Positions 40,794 through 56,166 are shown, counted from the stretch's first letter. The stretch is DNA of 64,000 bases from Parapristionchus giblindavisi (GCA_943737045.1 CALSFV010000048.1:496001-560000), one strand, 5' to 3'. The notes: generated by a model not told the origin, from the letters alone. Numbers and translations are program-made.

Positions 40794-41899
40794 CAGGGGT
40801 GTGAAAAATTTCCCGCCCTTTCCCGAAATTTCCCGGATTTCCCGGACTTTTTCGGGAAAACTTATTTTCCGATTTCCCGATAAAAAAATTCGGGAAATTC
40901 GTTTCATGAAAAAAATGATGTTTCGAAGGAAAAAATGAATGTAAATGAGAAGTTTTGAAAAAAAATTGGCATATTTTGAGAAAGCAAATGTAAAGATGAT
41001 TCTAACGGAATTTAGAAATGAAGTTTTCGACCAATACTTACATGGGAATGGTCGGAACTCACATATCCCGATTTTCATGAAAATTGTAGGGTTTACTAAA
41101 TCGACTGCGCTGATTCCAAATCTTCCTTAAAACCTTCGAAATGTTTTTCTGAAGCGAGTTATAGCCCCAGGCGATTTTTTTGATTTTTCAAGCGATTGTT
41201 CAACTGATTTCCCCGCGCGATATGAATTTTATCTCGCTATTCTCTTCTCTTCTCTTCTCTTCTCTATCCATTCCTAACTGCAGCATGGTAAAGTTTTATG
41301 ATGTTTTGCAGGCATTCCGGACGCAGCTGGTTCGATTGCCCGGCTGTGAACTTCTTTTACTGATTCATGTGTGATCCATTTTTTCTAATTACAAAAGATC
41401 CCTCCGGAATACCAGCCAAACATTGTAAGACTTGACCACGCTGCATCTGGGAGTAGAGAGAAAAGAGCATACTCATGTTGCGTGGGAAAATCAGTTGAAA
41501 AATCGCTTGGAAATGGAAAAAAATAGCTTTTCGTCGGGCTATAACTCGCTTCAGAAAAACATTTCGCAGATTTTTAAGGTTGATTTGTAATCAGCGTAGT
41601 CGATTTAATAAACCCTGCAACTTTCGTGAAAATCAGGATATGTGAGTTCCTACCATTCCCATGTTCGAAGAAAAATTACCACTATGACAGCCAAAAACGG
41701 TTTACGTGCGAATTTCTGGTACATATGATAAAATCAAAAGACTATGCAAAAAATAGATGTTTTGAATAGAAAAAGTGGTCTTATATGAGCTAAAAGCGAA
41801 AAATCAGATTTTCCCGAAATTTCCCGATTTCCCGACTTTTGAAACCGGGAAAAATTTTTTTCCCGAAATTTCCCGAAAAGAATTTCCCGCACACCCCTG
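40794..41899. mobile_element. 1.1-kb hAT-like foldback, imperfect 8-bp duplication
   Basis: Ends CAGGGGTGTG and CACACCCCTG with TTTCCCGAAATTTCCCG repeats inside. Flanks TAAGCATT and TAAGCAAT differ by one base. Arms of over 400 bases pair across a loop at about 41230-41470. It sits exactly at the left edge of segmental block A copy 2. Confidence 0.85.
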
Positions 41900-42600
41900 T
41901 AAGCAATCCAACTCATTTTTATCGCGACCAGTCAATCAATCAATATCAGATACAAAACTTGAAATCTTTAACGCACAAATGAGAAATGGTGGTGTAGTGG
42001 TGTATGAGGGAGGTGGTGGACAGATAATCATCGGAATGAGAGTGGTGTGGTGTGGTGTGGGGAGTGCGTGTTGTGTCGCCGACGAATTACAAAATACACT
42101 TGCAATGAAAAGATGGAACATGTTGGAAGAGGATGGGAGAATAGCATAAAGATGGTAAAAAGAAGGAAAGGGTGTGGTGATAGTCTCAGGACCGGGAAAT
42201 GCGAGCTAGCGAGGACGGAACCGTATAATAGACAGCGACAGAGCCGGGGATACTGTAGAGCCGGCTATTCGTTCGGGCCAAAGGTCTCGCGTGACATACT
42301 GAACAATTGAGCAGCGCTTGCCGCTTGCGGCCCGCCCTAAGCCTCTCCTTCTCAGCGTCCCTGAAACGATTCACTCATAATTACCGTAACATGGGTGCAA
42401 ACTAGAAATAAGCAGGGCACCTTGGGTACAAACTACAATATCTTGGGGTTGAATCATAAACTACAAAACACTGTGCAACAAATTTGTTTCAAATTCTAAC
42501 CCATCTTTTTGACGCATAACAAAATAAAATATATTAAATTAGAAATTTACAGCCGTGCATGCAGAGCAACATATTCATACAGTACAACACAACAGACCAC
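41900..42600. repeat. segmental block A, copy 2
   Basis: See 31640-32390. The candidate terminal exon is frame-broken here (CGGCCCGCC tract near 42328). Confidence 0.9.
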
Positions 42601-42676
42601 ACGCAACTCCGTATCACCCTCTAATATGGGGGAAAACCTCTCGCTGAAGGGACGTCAACCTTGTATGGGGGCAAAC

Positions 42677-43009
42677 CACGGCGGCTCAATGATAGTAACT
42701 AAGAAGCTCTTGCCGGAGAAAGAAAGTATCGCAAACTGAGTGATGATAAGCACTAAAACATCTAGGTTCTCCCAGCGCGAAAGTTGACTACGGTATATCT
42801 GGGTGCTCGCTTCTGACTAGACCTATCATCGAGTTTTACGATTTGCGAGACATGCCGATATGGCTTAGTGGGTAGAGCTTTTGTGTATCTATCCGAACCT
42901 AGTAGGTTCGAATCCCGCCCAGTGCAAATCAACTTTGCCGATTTTTCGTAATGCAAGAGGCTTCAAGCCAAAGTTAAATGTAGGGATTTCTCTTCATTGA
43001 ACCGCCGTG
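42677..43009 (+). mobile_element. 333-bp TIR element with tRNA-like boxes (family 2), 5-bp duplication
   Basis: Ends CACGGCGGCTCAATG and CATTGAACCGCCGTG; target duplication CAAAC (42672-42676, 43010-43014) within a minisatellite B unit. Inside: A box TGGCTTAGTGGG (42861) and B box GGTTCGAATCC (42905), then GCCCAGTGCAAAT and TTGCCGATTTTTCG. Sister copy at 50737-51083. Confidence 0.9.
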
Positions 43010-43225
43010 CAAACCTCTCACTGAAGGGACGTCAACCTAGTATGGGGCTAACCTCTCACTGAAGGGACGTCAACCTAGTATGGAGGGGCAAACCTCTCAC
43101 TGAAGGGACGTTAACCTAGTATGGGGGCAAACCTCCCACTGAAGGGAAGTCAACCTAGTATGGGGGGCAAATCTCTCACTGAAGGGAAGTCAACCTAATA
43201 TGGGGGGCAAACCTCTCACTGAAGG
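43010..43225. repeat. minisatellite B, array 2
   Basis: Five to six units, interrupted on the left by the family 2 element; two preceding units at 42627-42676. The right-most unit contains the CK2 beta copy 2 stop. Confidence 0.93.
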
Positions 43226-44580
43226 GGAGTCGCTCCGACCGCCGTAGCTGTTGCCGCATTGGCACCTGGCGCCGCACCACCGCCCGCGCCAGTTGGATGC
43301 TGTGCGTACTGCAGAGTGTACGCGGTCGGATGGATCTTGAAGCCGTACAGTCTGCAAATGGAGGCATAAATTACATAGAGATCAGTGCCCGGTCATTTGA
43401 CTCAAAACTTTGCAGTTTTCAGTTTCAACTCGCTCATTCAAGAGGGGACCTTTCCATTCACTGCTGCTTGCCTCATGAGATCAATAGTCCTTATGAATAG
43501 GCCCTTCCATCTTTCTCGAGGTCTTCTTCCTTCGTTTCAACTTTTTTTTTTCATGAAAACACGCCCTTTTATGCAGTGTTCAGAACTTGGAAAACGCACG
43601 AAAATGCGGAAAATGCTGTTCAGAAGTTCAAGCGGAAAATGCTCAGAAAATGCTCATTTTCGTTGATTTTAAGCAAGTGTTACTGGTTTTTTAGTTGAAT
43701 ATCAACGTTTACGGGCTGCAAACAGTGTTGCGGATCATTTTATTGATGATAAGTGAAATTTTTAAATTTAGACTCGCTAGGTTGATTTTTCGCAGCATTT
43801 TCGTTGATTTTCGGCTCAACGTGCTCAAAAAAGGATCATACGACATTTGTTTCAGTAGCATACTTTATAAATGACCTAATTTAGATGTTCTTCGAGAATG
43901 AATGAGTTTCAAAGCTTTTAAAGTGTTTAAAACAATCCTTTTCAAGCCAAAATCGAGCATTTTCGGGCATTTTCCACATGAACTTCTGAACATCATTTTC
44001 GTGCATTTTCCAAGTTCTGAACACCGCATTAGCAAATCAATTTGCAGAGATCAAAGATCAAAGATTAAAGATCAAAGATCACACTCACTTGGGCAGGAAG
44101 CACACGTTGGGCTTGCGCGGACGATACTCGGGATGGACGAAGAAGAGCATGTGGGGGAAGCCGGTGCCGAAGTACGCACTGTAAAATATGCAGAGGTTAC
44201 GATGGGCTAGGGTGGGTTACGGTAACCACATAGTTGAGGTTACGGTAACAAAAAATACATCTCCATCATGATGCGCTTGTGTTCAACGAATGAAATTCAA
44301 GCTAAGACATGGCCAGGCAAACTAGTAGTTTTTTTTCGGTTTCTGACCCCTTAAATCCACGTTTCGGGCTTCACACAAACAACGATCGAATAGTGAAAAA
44401 GTAATAGATAAAACTATCAGCAAAGTCCATAGTAAAAGCGATCGTAATAATAGGGGAAAAGTGACGAATATGCGTCGCACCCGTCAGTGTGCTGGTGCTT
44501 GCTCGATCTGGGGAGGTAGACGTCGCAGCAGCGTGGGCAGTACAGCTTCACCATCGCCTCGCCGGGTACGTCCGATAGAC
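43216..44580 (-). pseudogene. CSNK2B: casein kinase 2 beta subunit, copy 2 (3' three exons)
   Basis: Exons 44481-44580 ([19 protein letters not shown]...QHTDG), 44089-44178 ([20 protein letters not shown]), 43216-43351 (LYGFKIHPTAYTLQYAQ, then a Gly/Ala/Thr-rich extension ending TPLQ and TGA). Phases join perfectly, and no lesion is seen in these three exons. This is the best-preserved 3' half in the window. The upstream intron is interrupted at about 44655 by the SEC23 segment; the intron sequence resumes at 47624, after which no upstream CK2 beta exon follows. So the copy cannot encode a full protein from this arrangement. Confidence 0.92.
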
Positions 44581-44841
44581 CTGAGGGTGATCAACGATTA
44601 TCAATGATCAAGAGAAAAAGTGCTAAAATAACACCGCCCCAGCTGTAACAGGCCGAAACAGCAGGGCCTTATCTATTTTATATTGCGTTATATAGTATTA
44701 CTAGAGTACATTTGCATGCTTTTATGTACTGTACTTCACGTTGAATTGTACTACACAGTACTCAAGACATGTGCTTCAGTATATTTAACACTTTTTGTGT
44801 TGTTTTTAGCATTTCATTTGTTTTATTTTTCTTTTTCACAG

Positions 44842-47053
<2,212 letters not shown>

Positions 47054-47623
47054 AGAGTCGCGCCGCAATATTCGAGTACGCGAATCGCGCTCCTCGCCCG
47101 ACTTGTGCTCTTTACCGGCTGTGGTGGGCGGAGTCTGCACACTGGGAGAGTCCCTCTCACCCTCACCCTCTCTCTCTCTTTTCCCCTCACTCTTTCTCTC
47201 TCCCATTTACGTTCACGCACTCTCTCATTCGATCGATTCTGACCGTACTCTTTATGGCTGGCTGGCTTATTGTATCTTGTTCCTACTGTATTGTCGTTGT
47301 TCAACACTCGTTACCAGAAGGTATATCAAGATGACGTAGTCTATATATACTATTATTCGTCCATTCAATCATTTCTGTGTCTGGGTTTGTATATGGTTCC
47401 GTCCTCCCACCCATGTTCATCGTGATATTTCCTGATTTCCTCTAGCCACAAATTAATATGTATATCTTTTTATATAAATCTATCAAATATAAGTTATTAG
47501 TTGTTGTAAAGTATAAACGATAAATTATAAGCAGAGACAAAGAGTCAAGTATGATCCATTTTCATTCGTTCGTATTCATTTGTATTGACAGCCATGATAA
47601 AGTTGTGTGAATGCAAAAAAAAA
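47054..47623 (+). other. SEC23 3' flank
   Basis: Pyrimidine-rich CTCTCTCT tracts near 47160-47200, then AT-rich DNA ending in an A9 run at 47615-47623, immediately followed by block X sequence. The A run could be a retroposition tail or chance. Confidence 0.5.
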
Positions 47624-48150
47624 CCTGATATCTGTGTGAAATCACATAGTGGTTTATTTTTTAATACCGGGCAGTTAATGGGGTGATGCTATAAGTACGA
47701 AATTTCTACGAATCCATTAATTATACCGCATGGCCGGTTCTTTTTAAATAAACATGTCACAATATTTCACCGGGTATTCAGTCATCCAGGCTTGCAGGTT
47801 CTCAAACATCAAATTAGGTTTCAAATCTAATTCTGTCACGTTACAATTTATAGTTCAAAACGAGTACCCAGAGATTTCAAGGCACGTATTTACTCACTGA
47901 TGATGCATCTATCTATAATTACAACAATAATAATAATAGGGTAATATCATAATGTTATTCACAGCATCGCTGTACGAGTTGTAATTTTATTTTGTTTTAC
48001 TCTAGATATGGATAAATATGTTATAATAATAAATGCAATTTACAAAACGCGATGCTATTCAACCAGGTAATCTCTTGTAACGAGCGCCATTAATACCCCA
48101 TAGAGAAATGTACATAACCGATTGGAAGATCACATTGTTTACGATCACTA
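47624..48150. repeat. segmental block X, continuation of the CK2 beta copy 2 intron
   Basis: Begins CCTGATATCTGTGTGAAATC, as at 62226. It matches 33785-34640 and 62226-62810. The module then switches at about 48165 to the 3' part of the unrecognised gene. Confidence 0.85.
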
Positions 48151-48345
48151 TAGCCCTAAAAGACTATTTCATTTCAATCGACTCAGCACATCTTGAAAAT
48201 ACTTTCAAGAAGATCAATTCTTTTTAAGCGAGCACACAATCTATTTAGACACTTACGACCATAAGGGTATCCTATCGTTCACATTATTCCATTTCGACGG
48301 TACAGCGGGTCCGTCAAATCCTGAAACAATATCGATTATTTTCAG

Positions 48346-49270
48346 AATCGTTCACAATTGTATGATCGACCATGAGGAGCAAGAGTTGTGTTGGAGAGTG
48401 AGCTTTTTTCGATTCTTCACAAAAATGGCGCCAAATTCAAATTTCTATTTTTTCTGTCAGCTCAAGCCCCAACCGGACAACAAATTGTGGACTCAACATT
48501 TTCTTCTGGCCTATGATAACCATCGATTTGATGAATCTACCATTGGAAAGGTTCGAATCAATAATATGCCAACTAATCAATAATATAACAAATAATCAAT
48601 AATACGACAAAATTTCCTTACACGATATTCTGTTCTAAGAAATTGGGTGGATAGCAGGGCTGTGCATTTTTCGTTTTTCGTTTTTCGGTTTTTTTCGTAT
48701 TTTTCGGGTTTTCTCGAAAAACTTTTACGACGAAAAATTTTTCGAAAAAAATTCGAAAAAATCGAAAAATGTTGTTACATAAAAAGGCACAAAATTTCAA
48801 AAATTTAAGACATTTTAACAAAAATTTCAAATTTGGAGACATCAATTACGCTTTCACTTGAGTAAAAAATGTATATTTTATCATGTAAGTAGCTTCAATT
48901 AAAAATTGCACAGTAGCAATTCATACATTTCCATTTTATCAATATTAAAAATATAGCGAATTTATGTTTTCGAAGGAGAAAACATTGCTTAACTTTTTTC
49001 GAATTTTTCGGATTTTTCGAAAAAAAAATTCGAAAATTTTCGTTTTTCGAATTTTTTTCGAAATATTTTTTTCGCACAGCCCTGGTGGATAGAACAGAAC
49101 ATCAGAAATTGAATTTCTTGCTTTTCAAGAGTGTTTTCGCAGACATTTCTTTTATTGAAAATGAAAAGTAAGAAATTACAAATTTAATTATTTTTTCTGC
49201 ACTTTAACGTAATCCTCGATTATTTCAGACTTCGATCTGCGATTCCATTACGGACTTTGCCAGAATGTAG
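48346..49270 (+). pseudogene. duplicate of the last three exons of the unrecognised gene
   Basis: Exons 48346-48397, 48461-48550 and 49229-49270 keep splice sites and frames and end in TAG. Changes from 30888-31389 include N/Y, F/H, Y/F, A/S and A/S. The first three known exons are absent. A hAT MIT element (48655-49084) sits in the last intron. Confidence 0.8.
48655..49084. mobile_element. hAT-type MITE, 430 bp, 8-bp target duplication
   Basis: Ends CAGGGCTGTGC and GCACAGCCCTG; perfect duplication GTGGATAG at 48647-48654 and 49085-49092. Filled with TTTTTCG/CGAAAAA repeats. The paralogous intron at 31186-31240 is empty. Confidence 0.95.
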
Positions 49271-49514
49271 CCAAAAGGTGTATCGCACGTCATTCGTAAC
49301 CTGAAATAAAGCAATGTGGATGACGACATTTGTAGCACAATACATATGCATACATTTTCGGTTGTTTATATATTGGTTCAATTTTCAAAACACGGAGGAT
49401 CGATATAAGAAACTCGTAATTTTTCGTTTAAATTGTACTCTTTCACACAAAAATATGAGCAGTATACAGTGTGCCATATCATGATTATGAGGGTATGCAA
49501 TGTATGTACTCATC

Positions 49515-50250
49515 CAAGTATACAGTATAAGCAATCCAGCTCATTTTTATCGCAACCATTCAGTCAATCAATCAATATCAGATACAAAACTTGAAATCTT
49601 TAACGCACAAATGAGAAATGGTGGTGTAGTGGTGAATGAGGGGTCGGTGGTGTACTGATAATCATCGGAATGAGAGTGGTGTGGTGTGGGGAGTGCGTGT
49701 TGTGTCGTCGACGAATTACAAAATACACTTGCAATGAAAAGATGGAACATGTAGGAAGAGTATGGGAGAATAGCATAAAGATGGTAAAGAGACGGAAAGG
49801 ATGTGGTGATACAGCCTCAGGACCGGGGAATGCGAGCTAGCGGGGACGGAACCGTAAAATAGTTATCCACAGAGCCGGGGGATACTGTAGAACCGGTTAT
49901 TCGTTCGGGCCAAAAGTCTCGCGTGACATACTGAACAATTGAGCAGCGCTTGCCGCAAGGGCCGCCCTGAGCCTCTCCTTCTCTGCGTCCCTGAAAAGAT
50001 TCACTCATAATTACCAGTAACATGGGTGCAAACTAGAAATAAGCTGGATACACCTCGAGTGCAAACAACAATATCTTGGGACCGAATCATAAACTACATG
50101 GCGTACTTTAATTTTTGATGATAAAGCACGCAAAAAGCTATACTCCACAAAGCAACAAATTTGTTTCAAATTTTGTCGTTTTGATATGATAGATTAAAAA
50201 TATGTAGTGTGCATACAGAGCAATATCTTCACATATTCATACAGTACTCA
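49515..50250. repeat. segmental block A, copy 3
   Basis: See 31640-32390. Candidate terminal exon 49897-49990 open, with TAA stop. Confidence 0.9.
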
Positions 50251-50604
50251 CGTTAGTTCAGCCTCTGTAATAGCGTGGTAGCAAGGAAGTAAGGGAGAAT
50301 TCCTTTTTCCTGAGTTGTAAGACATATAAAGAGGGCTCGGCGGATGCCAGGCGGGTTTGGTGGGCTGCATTAGAGAGGGTGTGCGTGCGAGAAGGCATCA
50401 GTGATTCTCTCTCTTGCACTCTCCGCCGCGCTACCAAACCTGTCTGAGGTGCGCCGCTCTTGCTAATGAACTATCGTCTCATTATTGCGGAAACGCACCA
50501 AACCGCACACCACAGTGTTGGTAAAGTGGCCTGAGCATCTCTGTTGCCCCGCTATTCCCAGCTCTTTCGCATTTTGAACTAATGTGTACTACGAAACAGA
50601 CCAC
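50251..50604. other. unique spacer, no gene seen
   Basis: Contains a GCGGATGCCAGGCGGGTTTGG...CCAAACCTGTCTGAGGTGCGCC inverted stretch. The other block A copies lack it. Confidence 0.5.
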
Positions 50605-50736
50605 ACGCATTCCGTATCAACCTAGTATGGGGGGCAAACCTCTCACTGAAGGGACGTCAACGTAGTATGGGGGGGCAAACCTCTCACTGAAGGGACGTCA
50701 ACCTAGTATGGGGGGCAAACCTCTCACTGAAGGGAC
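50605..50736. repeat. minisatellite B, array 3a
   Basis: Three units, then the family 2 element inserted in the fourth. Confidence 0.93.
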
Positions 50737-51083
50737 CACGGCGGTTCAATGATAGTAATTAAGAAGCTCCCGCAGGAATCGCAAACTGAGTATTGAAATT
50801 GCACTAGGCATTAGGTCCTTCCAGCGCGAAGTTGAGATACGATATTAATGGGCGCGTTGCTGCGGCTGCTCGCCACACGAACACTTCTGACTAGAGCTAT
50901 CATCGAGTTTTACGAGTCTCGAAACATGATGAGATGGCTTAGTGGTTACAACTTTTGGGTGGCTATCCGAACCTCGTGGGTTCGAATCCCGCCCGGTGCA
51001 ATTCAGCTTTGCCGATTTTTCGTAGTGCGGGAGGCTTCAAGCCAAAGTTAAATGTAGGGGCTTTCCTCCAATGAACCGCCGTG
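50737..51083 (+). mobile_element. 347-bp TIR element with tRNA-like boxes (family 2), 5-bp duplication
   Basis: Ends CACGGCGGTTCAATG and AATGAACCGCCGTG; duplication GGGAC (50732-50736, 51084-51088). A box TGGCTTAGTGG (50935), B box GGTTCGAATCC (50979), then GCCCGGTGCAATT and TTGCCGATTTTTCG. Independent insertion of the family seen at 42677. Confidence 0.92.
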
Positions 51084-51097
51084 GGGACGTTAACCTA

Positions 51098-51291
51098 TCG
51101 TACATCGAAAAATCATTGGATCATGAATCGCCAGAAGCACTCTGAGCCACTCTGGTGATTCAACGGCGATTCTGACAGAATGAGGCATTTTGGTGCTTAT
51201 TCTTTCTTTTCATTGTTTTTCTTTTCCTCTAATCTAGTTAGTCCGCGAGAAGCTTCTGGCGATCATGATCCAAGGATTTTTCGATGTACGA
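51098..51291. mobile_element. 194-bp MITE, about 40-bp TIRs, TA duplication
   Basis: Ends TCGTACATCGAAAAATC... and the complement, nearly perfect for 40 bases (GGATCATGA, TCGCCAGAAG). It splits the minisatellite word CCTAGTATGG at TA (51096-51097, 51292-51293). Tc1/mariner-type. Confidence 0.95.
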
Positions 51292-52195
51292 TAGTATGGG
51301 GGGCAAACCTCTCACTGAAGGGACGTCAACCTAGTATGGGGGCAAACCTCTCACTGAAGGCACGTCAACCTAGTATGGGGGGCAAACCTCTCTTTGAAGG
51401 GACGTCAACCTAGTATGGGGGGCAAACCTCTCACTGAAGGGACGTCAACCTAGTATGGGGGGGGGGGCAAACCTCTCACTGAAGGGACGTTAACCTAGTA
51501 TGGGGGCAAACCTCTCACTGAAGGGACGTCAACCTAGTATGGGGGCAAACCTCTCTCACTGAAGGCACGTCAACCTAGTATGGGGGGGCAAACCTCTCAC
51601 TGAAGGGACGTCAACCTAGTATGGGGGGGGGGCAAACCTCTCACTGAAGGGACGTCAACCTAGTATGGGGGCAAACCTCTCTCACTGAAGGCACGTCAAC
51701 CTAGTATGGGGGCAAACCTCTCTCACTGAAGGGACGTCAACCTAGTATGGGGGGCAAACCTCTCACTGAAGGGACGTCAACCTAGTATGGGGGCAAACCT
51801 CTCTCACTGAAGGCACGTCAACCTAGTATGGGGGGGGCAAACCTCTCACTGAAGGGACGTTAACCTAGTATGGGGGTAAACCTCTCACTGAAGGGACGTC
51901 AACCTAGTATGGGGACAAACCTCTCTCACTGAAGGCACGTCAACCTAGTATGGGGGGCAAACCTCTCTTTGAAGGGACGTCAACCTAGTATGGGGGGGCA
52001 AACCTCTCACTGAAGGCACGTCAACCTAGTATGGGGGGGCAAACCTCTCACTGAAGGGACGTCAACCTAGTATGGGGGGGGGGGGGCAAACCTCTCACTG
52101 AAGGGACGTCAACCTAGTATGGGGGGGGGGGGCAAACCTCTCACTGAAGGCACGTCAACCTAGTATTTGGGGCAAACCTCTCACTGAAGGGACGT
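51292..52195. repeat. minisatellite B, array 3b, about 20 units
   Basis: Longest array. Sub-types alternate: some units have CTCTCTCACTGAAGGCACG instead of CTCTCACTGAAGGGACG, indicating higher-order duplication. G runs vary from 4 to 12. Confidence 0.95.
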
Positions 52196-53469
52196 CGCTG
52201 CGACCGCCGTAGCTGTGGCCGCATTGGCGCCTGGCGCCGCTCCACCGCCTGCGCCAGTTGGCTGCTGTGCGTACTGCAGAGTGTACGCGGTCGAATGAAT
52301 CTTGAAGCCGTGGAGGCATAAATTACATGGAGAACAGTGCCGGTCATTTGACTCAAAACCTTGCATTTTTCAGTTTCAACTCGCGTATTCAAGAGGAGAA
52401 TTCCATTAATTTTGCTCTAGCCTCACAAGTCGTCAGTAACGAGAGACCAATAATCCTTATAAAGAGGTCGTTCCATCTTTCTTGAGGGCTTCTTCGTTCG
52501 TTTCAACCATAGGTCGAAAAATATATAGTACAAAGCCTTTTGCTCCAAAATTTGCCAAAAAATTGAAAACCTGACCGCGGTTTGAAAACTAATAGCCTAG
52601 CTATTCGACCTATGGTTTCAACTGTTTAGTTTGCTATGAATAACATCACGCCCTTTTAGAAAATCACTTTGTAGAGATCAAAGATTAAAGATCACACTCA
52701 CTTGGGCAGGAAGCACACGTTGGGCTTGCGCGGGCGATATTCGGGATGGACGAAGAAGAGCATGTGCGGGAAGCCGGTGCCGAAGTACGCACTGCAAAAT
52801 TGTAGAGATTACGATAGGTGGTAGGGTAGGTTACGGTAACCACATAGTTGAGGTTACGGTAACACCAACTCATACGAGAAACATTACATCTCCATAACAG
52901 TTGCCCTGTGTTCAATGAATAAAATTCAAAACAAGACATGGTCAGGAAAACTTGTAGTTTTTTTTCGGTTTCTGACCCCCTGAATTCACGTTTCAGGCTT
53001 CGCATAAACACCGATCGAATAGAGCAGCAGTGATATAGTATTGGCCAACGGGCCATAGTGATTTCGATTGTGATAATAGGGGAAAAGAGACGGATATGCG
53101 TCGTACCCGTCAGTGTGCTGGAGCTTGCTCGATCTGGGCTGGTAGACGTCGCAGCAGCGTGGGCAGTACAGCTTCACCATCGCCTCGCCGGGTACGTCCG
53201 ATAGACCTAAGCAACGATCAACGATTATCAATGATTACGATTACGATTATCAATGCATACATGGGCACCGACATGGGGAAGCCCCCTGTAAAATCAGGGC
53301 ATTTCGAAAATTTGTGCAATTCCCCCCTGTAATAATCATCCTGTAAAATTAACCATTTTTCGTTTGGATGCCCCCTGTAGAATCGAGCCCCATGTATGAT
53401 GAAGAGTAAAAAGTGCTAAAACAACACCACACCCAGCTGTACTACACAGCCCACAAGATTCAATCATTG

Positions 53470-54240
53470 TTTGATCCCACTTTCTTCGCCTCATTCCATA
53501 ATTTTTATAGAGATTTTATAGAGATGTGGTGTAACCCGTTCAATGATTTCTACTGGGTCGACGGTTTTTGAAACAAAAATGACACACTATTTCACCGGGC
53601 ACTCTAACATCCAGGCTTGCAGGCATCTAATTAGCTTTCACATCTAATTCTGTCACGGATTCAAAACAAGTTGCTGGAGTCATACGTGGGCAACCTTAGC
53701 CGCTAGAAAATGAAATGGGGGGGGGGGTGAGACGCAAAAATTTCATGTTTGGATGAATTTTTTCTAAATCATTTTCATTTTTGAGCGAATTTTTGCCTAG
53801 ATCGGGTGCCAAAACTGGGTAGGTTCTTGCCGCTTGCGACAATGCCGCCCACGTATGACCTGAGTTTTCAGGGTATCTATTTAGTCACTGATGATGCATC
53901 AACTATCAATAATAATACAATAATAATAATAGTGCCATACTGTTATTCAAAGCATCACTGTACGAGTTGTAATTTTATTTTGTTTTACTCTAGATATGGA
54001 TAAATATATTATTATAATATACGCAATACTATGATCGTACGCGATCCTTTTTCAACCTGGTGATTTCTTGTAACGAGCGCTATTAATACCCCATAGAGAA
54101 ATGAACATAATCGATCTCAAGTAGCTCGCCTAGCTGTCCAAAAAACAATATATTACTATAAATGTCTCAAAAAGATTCAGAATTTGCGTGATTTCTCGAT
54201 AATCGCCACATACGTCACCATAGTTCGAAAGGTACGTTGC
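53470..54240. repeat. segmental block X, copy 3 (CK2 beta intron)
   Basis: Contains a CATACGTGGGC MITE at 53681-53867 and is nearly identical to 63100-64000 from there on. Confidence 0.85.
53681..53867. mobile_element. 187-bp MITE, CATACGTGGGC ends
   Basis: CATACGTGGGCAACCTTAGC ... GCCGCCCACGTATG, flanked by CTGGAGT and CCTGAGT. The paralogous site in copy 1 (34385-34410) is empty. Same insertion also at 63284-63467, so it predates that duplication. Confidence 0.88.
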
Positions 54241-55402
54241 AAGCTACGAAGCCTGACCGCATTTTGAGATTTTTTAATGAAAACCAGACCGCATTTCTCA
54301 AATCTGTAACGTAGCCATTCGACCTACGTACGTCCCTGATGACAACTCACCAATGGGCAGCATCGATTGATTCTCGCAGTAGACGCGAGGGCACGTCCCA
54401 AAGTCGTGATCACGCCACTGAAAATAAAAATAAAGGTAATAATAATAACGATAATAATAATAAAGCATTTTCATGTTCTGCCCAAGACAAGAATTCTACC
54501 ATATACAACAAAAATACATAGTGCCGTTCACATTAACGTATACCAACGAGCAATACCGTCAAAAACGTGATTCAAACTTCGAAAATTCGCTGTAGGAGTC
54601 ATTTAATAAAGATAGGTGCATACCGTCAAAACGAAAAAAAGTGAAACATTTGTCAAAAATTTTGAAAAATTTTGACAAAAGTTCACAAGATTTTGAAACA
54701 TTTGAATCATGATATCTAAACGCGGTTGCTAGTTTTTTATTAGATAATGGGGTATTTGATCATCTCTGGGCTTGCCTAATTGATATGTGAAGAAAACGAT
54801 TTAAATAAATCACTGTGAACGCTGTTTTGTGAAACTGGTATACGGTAGGATTTTCTACAGTATACCACTTTTGCAACCTGATCTTTGCCAAGATCCAAAC
54901 AGTGCAAATTCGCTATAGGATGTTAGGTAATGCTAGATATATCCATTATTAGACGAAAAAAGCTCGATGGCAGCAGTTTTACAGTAAGATTCTACAGTAT
55001 GCTACAGTATACCAATTCTGCTCCGGAGCGTTCCCGATTAATTTTTTCACTTTTGTCGTGCATAACTGCATTGGGCAAACAAATCCACAATAAAAAACCT
55101 TAGATCAAGATCGTGAAAAATGCTGAAACAGGGAATCTTGTGAACTTTTGTCAAAAATTTTCAAAAATTTTGACAAATGTTTCACTTTTTTTCGTTTTGA
55201 CGGTAATTTGGCGAAGAAATCCCGATTGGAGCACATTTACAGCAAGGTTCTACAGATTGCTACAGTACAGCAATTTTGATATACAGTGCACGCAATTTTT
55301 ACAGCGAAAATGCTTTAAAAAATAGGCGGCGCTCTATGAAGTTTTGCCAAATTTGTCACAAATATTTCACATTTTTCTTGTTTTGACAGCACAGTGTATC
55401 TA

Positions 55403-55586
55403 CCATACATTTTCGGTGCCCACACTGAATTATTTTTATACAGTGGGGCGATTTTTAAAAAAATCGTTATTTTTCGCATAAATTGTAACCTTTTACATAA
55501 AAATGAGCTTTATATAGTAGGTCGACCTTGAAAATGAGTCGTATATAGTGAGTCATTCCTCACACAGTGAGGGCATGCAAAAGTAT
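55403..55586. mobile_element. CATACATTTTC-type MITE in a CK2 beta copy 3 intron
   Basis: Same family as 18849-19031; right end TGCAAAAGTATG is diverged. Confidence 0.75.
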
Positions 55587-56166
55587 GGTATCCACCGATA
55601 ACAATTCCCACCCACTCACCTTGTCAACCATTTGCGAGATGCCGCTGCTGGTGAGGATGTAACGAGCGTGAATCAGACCGTACCTGAGAATATTGACAAC
55701 CTTTATCGATTGGGTTTTATTGATCTGTTTACCGTTCTAAAATTAAGTTCAACAGTTCGATGCTTAAATATTCCAATACTATTGCAAAATAGTTAGAACA
55801 GAGTTGGACACAACACAAAATATGGCTTGAATGTTGTAGAAAGAATCTAGTGAAACGTTGCAAAATCACACATTCAACTTGTCACATTCCCGTTTCACCA
55901 AGTACATAAGACAAACGAAGTACAAGATCGTACCAATATTCCTCAGCTTGGCGATTTTTAAAAAAATGAAAAGACTCACAGCATCTCCGCGGACTGTTCG
56001 ACGAGATCGGAATCGGACGGATTGTCCTCTAGCGCGTCTTCTAGTAATAATTAATAATAATATTATTATTAAATTAAAAGTTGTAATAATCAAATAATAT
56101 TATGTAGATACGTCAGTAAATACATATGAGAGACTATCTGACTCAATGAACATATTTTGCTTATGG

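Noticed and set aside
50933..51000. tRNA gene inside the family 2 element
   Set aside because: The boxes are present but acceptor ends do not pair and the sister copy varies at the anticodon; treated as a promoter relic.
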